This document shows positions 53,070 through 60,695 of a DNA stretch of 64,000 bases, piece by piece. The DNA is taken from contig JALHQW010000043.1 of assembly GCA_022841745.1 (NCBI GenBank), forward strand, positions 1 to 64,000, in the 5' to 3' direction. The stretch is from Saprospiraceae bacterium (GTDB lineage: Bacteria > Bacteroidota > Bacteroidia > Chitinophagales > Saprospiraceae). Position numbers and translations under genes: made by a program. The notes under the pieces are model-generated. The model was not told the DNA's origin. It made no database searches and worked only from the letters and a program-made list of their open reading frames with translations. Each line of letters opens with the position of its first letter. Position 1 is the first letter of the stretch.

Positions 53070-54857
53070 TTACGTAATAATCACATTTTCTACCGGATAC
53101 CGATAGTGTTTTGCGTCCAGTGCTTTCTTCAAAAAGCCGAGCAGAATAGTGTACATGCCCACCCTTCCGACGAACATGGTCAGCGAGATGATGGCCTTGC
53201 TGGCGGTGGTAAGTTGGGCAGTAATCCCAAGCGAAAGCCCCACGGTGCCGAAAGCAGAAAACACCTCGAAAACGATTTTATCAAGTGCAATTTCGGGGTT
53301 GTAGTAACCTACGGCCATGGTCGAAAAGCCCAAGGCTATCAATGAGAGCGCAATCACGATAAATGCCCGCAGCAGCGACTCGTTGGCCACTTCCCGCATG
53401 GCAAACTCCACGTGGTCACGCCCACGGGCGATGTTGAAGATGCCCATGGTGGCCACGGCAAATGTGCTGGTCTTGATGCCGCCACCCGTTGAACCCGGCG
53501 AAGCGCCTATCCACATGAACAGCAGCGTTATCAGCATACCTTCACGGGTAAGCGTGGCCATGTCAATATTGTTGAAGCCCGCCGTGCGGGGCGTCACGCT
53601 CAGGAAAAACGCCACCAACCATTTGCCAACGCCGTCGTGCTCTTTCAGCGATGAATTGTATTCGGTGATGTAAAACAGGCCAGTTCCAACTACTAACAGA
53701 ATGGCCGTTGTGCGCAGCACGATGCGGCTGTTGAAGTTGATGACCCAAGGCACGTGCTTGTAGGGGTCGCCCATGAACCACTGCCGAAAGCGGGTGAACA
53801 TGCGCTCCCGCACGTAGTCCACGATGTTGAAGGAGATGAAAAATCCAAGTCCGCCAAAGATGATAAGCAGCGCAATGATGGTATGGAAGACATGGTTGTG
53901 CATCAGGATGGGGTCGGCAAGTCCCTGTAACTTCAATTGGAAACCCGCATTGTTAAAAGCCGAAACAGCGTGGAAAAACGCAAAGTACAATTGCTCGCCA
54001 ATGTCAAAGCCAAAATCTCTTGGGCTGAGGCTGACAAAGAGCAGCAACATGCCCACCAACTCCACGCCGATGGTGAATGAGACTACCTTCACAATGGTCG
54101 AGAATACGTTCTTCAACTGGTCGGCCCCGGTGAAGTCCTTATAAATCAATTGGTTCTTGAAAGAGGCTTCACCCCTAAAGAACAGGCCGAAAAAACTAGT
54201 GAAGGTCATCACACCCAGGCCGCCCAACGATACCAAGACTAGAATCACATTTTGCCCAAACCGGGTAAAATATGTGCCAGTGTCCACTACTCCCAAGCCC
54301 GTCACGCATACAGCGCTGGTACTGGTGAAAATGGCGTCAATAAAAGAGAATTTACCCGAAACAGTGGATATGGGGAGCATCAGGGCAAAAGCGCCAAACA
54401 CGATTAGTATCAGGAAGCTGAAAATGAAGAGCAGGGCCGGGTTGACCTGTATCCGTTCCAATTGCAGGCTCCGGGTGGAAATCTCCACCATGAAAATAAC
54501 GAAGATAGCCAACTGTAGGAACCCCTTCGTCGCCAAGGACTCGAACAGCCCTAAATCGGTTTGCGACAGCAGTAGCACCCCCAAGAACAAAAGCTCCATC
54601 ATCGCCAACCACTTTTCCCGCTTCCGCTTTAACAGGAAGAAGTTCAAGTATGCCCGGAAGCAGAACAGCAAGAAAAAGAACACCACTGTAAACCTATAAA
54701 TACCCTCGAAGGCGTCGCTCCAAGAGGGCTTCAACTGGCCTACATCAGCAAAAATGGCCAAAAAGCCAAGCATAGCAAAGCCAAATACCAAGTTGTCAAT
54801 GACTTGCTGAAACTTGAGCAGGGATTTCTTGCCGGTGAAAAAGCTGCGGATTGGCAC
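53070..54857 (-). CDS. ktrB: Potassium transporter KtrB/TrkH
   Basis: The K+ channel-like subunit. 595 residues, longer than the enteric TrkH, with an extra N-terminal membrane region of about 130 residues. The four P-loops are visible: SAVCVTGLGVVDTGTYF, HAVSAFNNAGFQL, SVTPRTAGFNNIDM and SAFGTVGLSLGI. It starts with GTG (MPIRSFFTGKK). An inverted-end element lies 21 bp upstream. Confidence 0.95.
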   Translation of the reverse strand: MPIRSFFTGKKSLLKFQQVIDNLVFGFAMLGFLAIFADVGQLKPSWSDAFEGIYRFTVVFFFLLFCFRAYLNFFLLKRKREKWLAMMELLFLGVLLLSQTDLGLFESLATKGFLQLAIFVIFMVEISTRSLQLERIQVNPALLFIFSFLILIVFGAFALMLPISTVSGKFSFIDAIFTSTSAVCVTGLGVVDTGTYFTRFGQNVILVLVSLGGLGVMTFTSFFGLFFRGEASFKNQLIYKDFTGADQLKNVFSTIVKVVSFTIGVELVGMLLLFVSLSPRDFGFDIGEQLYFAFFHAVSAFNNAGFQLKLQGLADPILMHNHVFHTIIALLIIFGGLGFFISFNIVDYVRERMFTRFRQWFMGDPYKHVPWVINFNSRIVLRTTAILLVVGTGLFYITEYNSSLKEHDGVGKWLVAFFLSVTPRTAGFNNIDMATLTREGMLITLLFMWIGASPGSTGGGIKTSTFAVATMGIFNIARGRDHVEFAMREVANESLLRAFIVIALSLIALGFSTMAVGYYNPEIALDKIVFEVFSAFGTVGLSLGITAQLTTASKAIISLTMFVGRVGMYTILLGFLKKALDAKHYRYPVENVIIT

Positions 54858-54877
54858 TTATTTTTTCTATAAAAAAT

Positions 54878-54956
54878 CGTAACTACTTAGGAGGGTGTGG
54901 GATGTTTTTGGAAAAAAACTGAAAATTTTTACCCAGTTCCCCTGCCAACCAGTTAC
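54878..54956 (+). repeat. Inverted-end element, copy 3 of 3
   Basis: Left end TCGTAACTACTTAGGAGGGT followed by GTGGGATGTTTTTGGAAAAA; right end CCCAGTTCCCCTGCCAACCA followed by GTTAC. Same orientation as the copies at 911 and 29073. It lies upstream of ktrB (minus strand); on the plus strand it is followed after 5 bp only by a 28-codon frame (54962-55048) that I do not call a gene. Confidence 0.6.
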
Positions 54957-55100
54957 AAAATATGAAAATCACTCATACCGAAGGTGTTGCCAAGGGCACG
55001 AATGGTTTGGATTTTGACGGAAACAGTTCAAAAACGGGTCAAATCTAAAATGGCGCAGGGAGTTTTACCCAAAAAAATGCACATGGTTTCAAAGAGCCGC

Positions 55101-56129
55101 TCAGTTCTCCGCCATTTCTTTGGCTACGCTGTAGGGTATGCCGCAGCCATTGACCTCTTTGCCGTTGATAGTCAGCTTTACGCTCAGTTTATACCTGCGC
55201 TCCGACATGCCGTCACCACAGGGCAAACTGTCCACGGCAATGCGGATATTATCGCCGCTCTCTTGGTTGATGCCCGTATAAATTAAGGTCTTCTTCTCGG
55301 CAACAGGTGGCTGGTAGGCAAAAAACTTTGTGCCTTCATCGTCCATGCCACGGTACTCGATGACGCCCTCCGCTTCTGATACCTGCGCTCCCCAGAAAGG
55401 CTCGGTGCCAAGCGCCCAGAAATCATACGGAATACAGGTGTTCCGGAAGTTCTTGGCCTCGGCCTCCAGCACTTCCGATACGACGAGGAAACCCTCCTTG
55501 CCTTCGGGCAATTCCAAGCCGCCGTAGTAAGGGACCACGAAGCCCTTCAGTCTTACCACGATGGGTTGGTTTGGGTAGGGGAACTTCAACAGGCGGCGGT
55601 AGTGTTGTCCCAATTGCCCAGCCGTTTCGTCCACCACGAGGTAGCGAGCCGCCGGCTCTGCACAGTTTCGGAAGCTGCTGTTTTTGTCATCGAAAATATA
55701 GAGGCCGCTCATCTCGGCAGGTGCCTGCGAGGGCATGAGCGCCATGAAGGTCATGGGTGATTCGTTTTTCAAGGAGGCGCTGCTTGTCCGCTCTAAGCTT
55801 GCCCACACCCTTTGCTTCTCTTCCGATGAAAGCGGGCTTACCTTTTGGGAAAAAAGCTCGTCACCAAGTTTAGCCAGTAGCGACTGCATCACCAAGCCAT
55901 GCCCCTCAATGGCGTTACTGTCCGGCCCTGTGCTGAATTTAAGCACTTCACTGAGCGAGGCATCGTCGCCTTTCAGCGCCTTGTCGAGGTGGCCCGTGTA
56001 GTCAAAACCCCGTTGGTCGGCCAATTGGCGAAGGCCAGCTTCAACGGTGATTCCACCCACTTCGACAGGCCCGCCGGTGGAGCAGGCTGCCAATAGTAGC
56101 ATTGCGAGCAGGAGTGATAAAATTCGCAT
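55101..56129 (-). CDS. Lipoprotein with COG3650-like C-terminal domain
   Basis: A 342-residue predicted lipoprotein (LLLAMLLLAACSTGG, lipobox AAC). The C-terminal part FWALGTEPFWGAQVSEAEGV, CGDGMSERRYKLSVKLTING and NGCGIPY matches the GTEPFW...CxDGMS...GC pattern of COG3650-type domains of unknown function. The N-terminal 200 residues are not recognised. It is upstream of ktrB on the same strand and downstream of purA, but without an obvious functional link. Confidence 0.75.
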   Translation of the reverse strand: MRILSLLLAMLLLAACSTGGPVEVGGITVEAGLRQLADQRGFDYTGHLDKALKGDDASLSEVLKFSTGPDSNAIEGHGLVMQSLLAKLGDELFSQKVSPLSSEEKQRVWASLERTSSASLKNESPMTFMALMPSQAPAEMSGLYIFDDKNSSFRNCAEPAARYLVVDETAGQLGQHYRRLLKFPYPNQPIVVRLKGFVVPYYGGLELPEGKEGFLVVSEVLEAEAKNFRNTCIPYDFWALGTEPFWGAQVSEAEGVIEYRGMDDEGTKFFAYQPPVAEKKTLIYTGINQESGDNIRIAVDSLPCGDGMSERRYKLSVKLTINGKEVNGCGIPYSVAKEMAEN

Positions 56130-56156
56130 GTTGGGAAGGTTTTCCTTAATTATTTC

Positions 56157-57449
56157 TCACCATGGCAACTCCATCGGCACAGGCTTCAAAATCAGGCTGT
56201 CCCGCTCCGGCCCCGTGGACACCATCGTAATGGACACGTCCAAGTAGCGTTCCAGTACATCAAGGTAGGCTTGGGCTTCCTTCGGCAAATCGTCGAAGTC
56301 CTTGGCGGCATCCAACTGCTGCATCCAGCCTCCGAAGTCCTCGTAAATAGGCTCGATATCGGCACCGCAAAGGTCGAATGGCAATTGGTCGGTTTTTTGG
56401 CCGTTGTAGCGATAATGCGTGGCGGCCTTTATCTGCTTGAACTTGTTCAGCACGTCAATCTTCGTGATGGCCAATTGCGTGACGCCGTTGAGCATGATGG
56501 TGTATTTGAGCTGAGGCAGGTCAATCCAGCCGCAGCGCCTTGGCCGCCCGGTGGTGCTACCGAATTCGGCGCCCTCAGTGCGTAGGAAGTCGCCCGTTTC
56601 ATCCAATAGCTCGGTGGGGAAGGGCCCGCCGCCGACCCTTGTGCAATAGGCCTTTGTGATGCCGATGACCTGGCCCACCCGTTGAGGAGCAACCCCAAGG
56701 CCACTGCACACGCCTGCCGTCACGGTATTTGACGAAGTCACGTAAGGATAGGTGCCAAAATCAATATCGAGCATGGAACCTTGTGCGCCTTCGGCAAGTA
56801 TGCGCTTGCCTTCCTTCAGTTGCTGGTTGATGAAATACTCGCCGTCCACGAGCACCAGGGAGCGCAGGGTGTTCAGAGCGGCGAACCATTTTTGCTCCTC
56901 GCCTTCGAGGTCGAACTCCACCTTAGGCAATGCCTGTAACAAGCCCAAGTGCTTGTTTTTCAATGCATTGTAACGCTCCATGAAATCGGGCAGCAGCGTA
57001 TCGCCTACCCGCAGGCCGTTGCGCCCGGTCTTGTCCATGTAGGTCGGCCCGATGCCTTTGAGGGTGGAGCCGATTTTCTCCTTGCCTTTGGCGGCCTCAT
57101 TAGCGGCGTCCAAGAGGCGATGGGTCGGCAGGATGAGGTGCGCCTTTTTGGCCACCAAGAGTCTGCTGCGGTACTCCACCTCGGCAGTGTCGAGGTTGGC
57201 CAGTTCCTTTTCGAGGGTGATGGGGTCAATCACCACGCCATTTCCGATGAGGTTGACCAACTCCTGCCGGAAAATGCCGCTCGGCACGGTGTGCAGGACG
57301 AACTTTTTGCCATCGAATTTGAGCGTGTGGCCGGCGTTTGGGCCGCCTTGGAAGCGAGCCACCACGTCGTACTGTGTCGCCAAATAATCAACAATCTTTC
57401 CCTTGCCCTCGTCGCCCCATTGTAGGCCGAGGATTACGTCTATTGTCAT
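56157..57449 (-). CDS. purA: Adenylosuccinate synthetase
   Basis: Joins IMP and aspartate with GTP to adenylosuccinate, the first step to AMP. 430 residues: LGLQWGDEGKGKIVDYLATQ (GTP-binding/catalytic Asp), GPNAGHTL, QGSMLDIDFGTYPYVTSSNT and GGPFPTELLDETG. It is the last gene of a fur-vapB-vapC-purA run, starting 9 bp after vapC. Confidence 0.98.
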   Translation of the reverse strand: MTIDVILGLQWGDEGKGKIVDYLATQYDVVARFQGGPNAGHTLKFDGKKFVLHTVPSGIFRQELVNLIGNGVVIDPITLEKELANLDTAEVEYRSRLLVAKKAHLILPTHRLLDAANEAAKGKEKIGSTLKGIGPTYMDKTGRNGLRVGDTLLPDFMERYNALKNKHLGLLQALPKVEFDLEGEEQKWFAALNTLRSLVLVDGEYFINQQLKEGKRILAEGAQGSMLDIDFGTYPYVTSSNTVTAGVCSGLGVAPQRVGQVIGITKAYCTRVGGGPFPTELLDETGDFLRTEGAEFGSTTGRPRRCGWIDLPQLKYTIMLNGVTQLAITKIDVLNKFKQIKAATHYRYNGQKTDQLPFDLCGADIEPIYEDFGGWMQQLDAAKDFDDLPKEAQAYLDVLERYLDVSITMVSTGPERDSLILKPVPMELPW

Positions 57450-57458
57450 GTTTTCGTT

Positions 57459-57839
57459 TTAACGAGTAACCAAAGTGAGGTTAGCTATTTTTTTAAAATG
57501 TTTTTCGTTTAAAGTTGCCAAGGATAAACCTTTTTGACGAGCAGTTACAGCTATGGCCATGTCCTCGAAACCAAGATTTTCACTTTTTGCTTTCATTTCT
57601 TTCCTTATCAACACAGTTTCCATAGCAGCCGCATCATCAAAAGGTATGGCAGGGATACGCTCAAACAACTTTTGCCAAAACCCATCCTGCTGGGCATTGC
57701 TGCCCACTAAAATTTCGTATTTGGTGATGGTGGATATGCAAAATGCAGTGTGTGTTTCGGCGAGTCTATAGAAAAAGGTCTCGTCCTTTTTCAGCTTTCT
57801 AAAATACTCAATGAGCACTGAAGTATCAATTAGCAGCAT
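57459..57839 (-). CDS. vapC: PIN-domain ribonuclease, VapC-like toxin
   Basis: A 126-residue PIN domain: LLIDTSVLIEYF (first Asp), TKYEILVG (Glu), PFDDAAAMETVLI (Asp) and LGFEDMAIAVTARQ (Asp). These are the acidic residues of VapC-type toxins that cleave RNA. Its start overlaps the antitoxin gene by 14 bp. The codon and base composition are AT-richer than fur and purA. Confidence 0.9.
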   Translation of the reverse strand: MLLIDTSVLIEYFRKLKKDETFFYRLAETHTAFCISTITKYEILVGSNAQQDGFWQKLFERIPAIPFDDAAAMETVLIRKEMKAKSENLGFEDMAIAVTARQKGLSLATLNEKHFKKIANLTLVTR

Positions 57840-58065
57840 CTTTTCCGATTTGGTTCACTTCAGATTGCGCATCCAGAAACGCTTTGTATTCCTCGTCGCT
57901 CCAAGTGGGCCCACTTAGCAGTAGCTTTTGAAGGTTGGTAGGCTCCTTCTCCTGCTGGTCAATGTCCTGCATGACCGCTTTTACTAGTCGCTTTTTTTCC
58001 CGAAGGGGCAACTGACTAATAAACGCAAGCAATTGCTCGAATTTTAAGTCCACGCTCAGTCTCAT
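57826..58065 (-). CDS. Antitoxin of the VapC-like toxin
   Basis: A 79-residue partner immediately upstream of the toxin. The N-terminal half (MRLSVDLKFEQLLAFISQLP, then REKKRLVKAVMQDI) could form the dimerising part; the C-terminal TWSDEEYKAFLDAQSEVNQI resembles the toxin-wrapping tail of such antitoxins. Its ATG overlaps the stop of fur (ATGA, 58062-58065). Confidence 0.78.
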   Translation of the reverse strand: MRLSVDLKFEQLLAFISQLPLREKKRLVKAVMQDIDQQEKEPTNLQKLLLSGPTWSDEEYKAFLDAQSEVNQIGKDAAN

Positions 58066-58544
58066 GATTCGCTTATTTTTTGAGCCGTCCGCTCACAGGC
58101 CCCATTGCACTCCCCATACAGGTTCAGCGCATGGTAGTTGACCTTGAACTTGAGCAGTTCGCCCATCATGTCCTTGATTTGCTGGATGCGGGGGTCGCAG
58201 AACTCGAACACCCTGCCACAGTTCTCGCAGATGAGGTGGTCGTGCTGCTTATAGCCGTAGGATTTCTCGTAGAGTGCGAGGTTCTTGCCGAACTGGTGCC
58301 GCTTCACGAGGTCGCAGGTCACGAGCAGGTCGAGGGTATTGTAAACCGTGGCCCGGCTCACCCGGTAGCTCTGGTTTTTCATGTGGATATAGAGCGCCTC
58401 GGCGTCGAAGTGGTCGCTGCGGCGGTAAATCTCTTCCAAAATAGCAAAGCGCTCCGGCGTCTTGCGGAAGGCATTTTGTTCGAGGTGGCCAGCGAACAGG
58501 CGCTTTACTTCCTCGATGATAGCTTCTTCATTTCTCACACCCAT
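58062..58544 (-). CDS. fur: Fur-family metal-dependent repressor
   Basis: 160 residues: a winged-helix N-terminus (RKTPERFAILEEIYRRSDHF) and the metal-sensing part HFDAEALYIHM and HDHLICENCGRVFEF (HxH and CxxC). The C-terminal GECNGACERTAQ contains another Cys pair. Target genes are unknown; ferritin in this window is a plausible one, but no operator was seen. A TACCTTTG box (minus strand, 58570-58577) fits the -7 consensus. Fur next to purA is common in Bacteroidota (as I recall); here a toxin-antitoxin pair lies between them. Confidence 0.93.
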   Translation of the reverse strand: MGVRNEEAIIEEVKRLFAGHLEQNAFRKTPERFAILEEIYRRSDHFDAEALYIHMKNQSYRVSRATVYNTLDLLVTCDLVKRHQFGKNLALYEKSYGYKQHDHLICENCGRVFEFCDPRIQQIKDMMGELLKFKVNYHALNLYGECNGACERTAQKISES

Positions 58545-58717
58545 GTTGGGGATTTATGAAATTAAAGAGCAAAGGTAGTGAAATTGCTATTGGCCGTTGG
58601 CTTTTGACCATTGGCTTTTTTATTGGCGAAAAATGTCCAATTTCGCACGTGCAAGAAGCCCCGAAAAATAATTGGGGGTGGTTTCAGGACACCCGATTGG
58701 CGCCGAAGCATGTACCC

Positions 58718-58766
58718 AATCCGAAATCCGCATTTGTTATTCCCGTAGGGAACCTAATCAGAAATC
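58718..58766. repeat. Single copy of the CCCGTAGGGAACC repeat arm
   Basis: AATCCGAAATCCGCATTTGT followed by TATTCCCGTAGGGAACCTAA is almost identical to 49893-49935. Here only one arm is present. It ends a few bases before the rnpA ATG and would otherwise extend that frame upstream (NPKSAFVIPVGNLIRN). Confidence 0.75.
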
Positions 58767-58771
58767 CAATT

Positions 58772-59227
58772 ATGCCAGATTTCACCTTCAAAAAAGCAGA
58801 GCGACTTAAAAGCCTGAAAGTCATCGGCGGCCTGTTTAAGGATGGGCAGTCGTTCGGTGTCTATCCGTTGCGGTTGTTCTGGTCGGCCCAGCCAATGCCG
58901 GAGGGTGGCGCACCCGTGCAGTTCACGGTCAGCGTGCCGAAGAAGAACTACAAATCGGCGGTGGCCCGCAACCGCATCAAACGGAAGGTGCGGGAGGCAT
59001 GGCGGCTGAACAAACACCGCCTCTACCGTCGCCTTGAGGGCAGCCAGCAGCAGTACGCCTGCATGGTGCTCTACACAGGCAAGGAAGACCTGCCTTCGGA
59101 GCAGATTGACAAGGCGATGCAGACGATGATACATTTGTTTTATAAGAAGAATATTGCGACCTCACCCCCGGCCCCGCTCCAACGAGAAGAGGGGGCAAGC
59201 CCCGGTATTACCCCCCTCTCCTCTTAG
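58772..59227 (+). CDS. rnpA: Ribonuclease P protein component
   Basis: Protein subunit that assists the RNase P RNA in 5' tRNA maturation. 151 residues: MPDFTFKKAERLKSLKVI, then GAPVQFTVSVPKKNYKSAVA and RNRIKRKVREAWRLNKH, the RNR signature. The C-terminus runs into a repeat: residues from about 130 (TSPPAPLQREEGASPGITPL) are encoded by repeat sequence and form a tail foreign to the family. rpmH (ribosomal protein L34), often next to rnpA, is not in the window. Confidence 0.95.
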   Translation: MPDFTFKKAERLKSLKVIGGLFKDGQSFGVYPLRLFWSAQPMPEGGAPVQFTVSVPKKNYKSAVARNRIKRKVREAWRLNKHRLYRRLEGSQQQYACMVLYTGKEDLPSEQIDKAMQTMIHLFYKKNIATSPPAPLQREEGASPGITPLSS

Positions 59228-59275
59228 AGCCTGTCCCGCATAGCGGGAAGCGGGGTCGGGGGTGAGGCCGAACAA
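59157..59275. repeat. GC-rich inverted repeat overlapping the rnpA 3' end
   Basis: Outer arms CCTCACCCCCGGCCCCGCTC and GAAGCGGGGTCGGGGGTGAG are nearly complementary; the inner part AACGAGAAGAGGGGGC pairs with CCCCCCTCTCCTCTTA. It contributes the last 22 codons and the stop of rnpA. Confidence 0.8.
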
Positions 59276-59320
59276 CCATTATGCAGCGAATGACCTATTT
59301 TCCTGAAATTGATTTTTACT

Positions 59321-59836
59321 ATGCAAAAAGCGATACTAACACTGGCTTTCACCTTGTTGACCTCGTTGGCCTTCGGCCAAAAATACCTCCAGCTCGAACG
59401 CCTGCACAGCACCAAGACGAAGAAATACCAGCCCGGCGACGAAATCACCTTTCGCCTCAACAACGGCCAGTGGTACACCCGTGTCATTGACGATATCCAC
59501 TACGAGCGGCAGTTCCTCTACTTCGCCAATGGCGGCCATGTGGATTTGGACAGCATCGTGGCCTTCCGCAGCTATACGCCCGCCAAGTGGTCGAGGCCAT
59601 TGGGCAACCAGATGATTAATTTCTCTGCGGTTTGGCTGCTCTATACCTTTGTTGACCAGGCCGTGGCTGGCGACGGCTTCGATACTGGTGTGTTGCTCAC
59701 AGTGCCCGTCACCAGTTCAGGCTTGGGCTTTGCCTTGAAAAAACTCTTCAAGCACCGTACCTACCGCATCCATCGCAACCGGGAAGGGGAAGTGACCAAG
59801 TGGCGGCTGCGGGCGCTGGATTTGACGGTTAATTAA
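59321..59836 (+). CDS. Secreted protein of unknown function
   Basis: 171 residues from the ATG at 59321 with a signal peptide (AILTLAFTLLTSLAFGQ). The mature domain contains a KYQPGDEITFRLNNGQWYTR module, a small beta-rich segment like those that set or describe surface properties, then a hydrophobic patch (INFSAVWLLYTFVDQAV) and a basic C-terminal part. No family is recognised with confidence. Position after rnpA is probably unrelated. Confidence 0.7.
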   Translation: MQKAILTLAFTLLTSLAFGQKYLQLERLHSTKTKKYQPGDEITFRLNNGQWYTRVIDDIHYERQFLYFANGGHVDLDSIVAFRSYTPAKWSRPLGNQMINFSAVWLLYTFVDQAVAGDGFDTGVLLTVPVTSSGLGFALKKLFKHRTYRIHRNREGEVTKWRLRALDLTVN

Positions 59837-59917
59837 AAGGAAAAAGTAGAAAGTACAAAGGAAAAAGTGGGGTAGCACGCCTCGCTTTTTACCTCTAACT
59901 TTGTATTCTTTACTTGC
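59835..59917. repeat. Tandem-word hairpin (AAAGTAC/AAAGGAAA type)
   Basis: Left arm AAAAGGAAAAAGTAGAAAGT; right arm CTTTTTACCTCTAACTTTGT and ATTCTTTACTT. The same word family as 4313-4396 and 12727-12812. Lies between the secreted protein and the nucleotidyltransferase-like gene. Confidence 0.7.
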
Positions 59918-59924
59918 CAAACCA

Positions 59925-60572
59925 ATGACCGTAGCCGAAATATTCAACTACCAAGGCTTTTCAGAAGCTGAAATCGAGCGGGCCGAAAACCGCCGTGCCT
60001 TGCAGCGCACACCCACAGAGCAGCTTCGGTTTTTAACGGATTTGATTGAGCTTTCGGCATCGCTTCGCAATATACAAGGTACAACCAACCCTCCCACCAT
60101 GACCAATCTATATAAGGCTGTCAACGATTTTTTCCAAAAACTCAACGAGCACAGGGTTCAGTACTTGCTCATTGGCGGCTTCGCCGTCAATGCCTATGGC
60201 CATGCCCGCAACACGGGCGACCTCGACCTTTGGGTAAACGACACCCCCGAAAACCGCCAAGCACTCGGCAAAGCCTGCGCTGCAGCGGGCGTTGCCGGAG
60301 GCGAACTCCTTGTTGACATGCAGTGGGCACCTGGCTGGACGGGCTTCCACCTGCCCAATGGCTTCAAGGTGGAAATCATGGGGTATTTGAAGTCGTTTAC
60401 AAAAGAGGACTTCCCTACCTGTTTTGCAAAAGCAAAAAAAATCAGCCTTGAGGGCGTAGAAGTGCCGCTCATCCATCTCGCCGATTTATTGAAGGAAAAG
60501 GAAGCCACCGCCCGCCCAAAAGACTTGGAGGATGTGGAGCAGTTGAGGAAGATTGATAAGGAGCGGAACTAA
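59925..60572 (+). CDS. Nucleotidyltransferase-like protein with extra N-terminal segment
   Basis: 215 residues from the ATG at 59925. The core YLLIGGFAVNAYGHARNTGD plus DLDLWV is the polymerase-beta superfamily GG...DxD motif, and EVPLIHLADLLKEKEATARP resembles the C-terminal helix of AbiEii/MNT-type proteins. The first about 58 residues (SEAEIERAENRRALQRTPTE region) look like a separate small domain or a fused partner; an in-frame ATG at 60099 begins the core domain. The substrate may be NTP plus protein or RNA; a toxin-antitoxin type role is possible but unproven. Confidence 0.75.
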   Translation: MTVAEIFNYQGFSEAEIERAENRRALQRTPTEQLRFLTDLIELSASLRNIQGTTNPPTMTNLYKAVNDFFQKLNEHRVQYLLIGGFAVNAYGHARNTGDLDLWVNDTPENRQALGKACAAAGVAGGELLVDMQWAPGWTGFHLPNGFKVEIMGYLKSFTKEDFPTCFAKAKKISLEGVEVPLIHLADLLKEKEATARPKDLEDVEQLRKIDKERN

Positions 60573-60695
60573 CCCCCCATTTTCACCTCGTTTTTCTCGA
60601 AAACTTACCCCATTTTTGCCCCCCATTTCAGGCTTTGCAATTTCCGCTTGCCTCCAATCCGCAATCGTAAATCCGCAATCCGCAATCCAAACGCT

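Noticed and set aside
911-54956. Inverted-end elements as complete insertion sequences
   Set aside because: They are 80-135 bp, encode nothing, and no transposase gene is present; at most MITE-like.
54962-55048. 28-codon frame right after the third inverted-end element
   Set aside because: Too short, without hydrophobic or domain pattern, and it faces the end of a convergent gene; probably chance.
2261-59917. Tandem-word tracts as CRISPR arrays
   Set aside because: Units are 7-9 bp, contiguous and without spacers; no cas genes are in the window.
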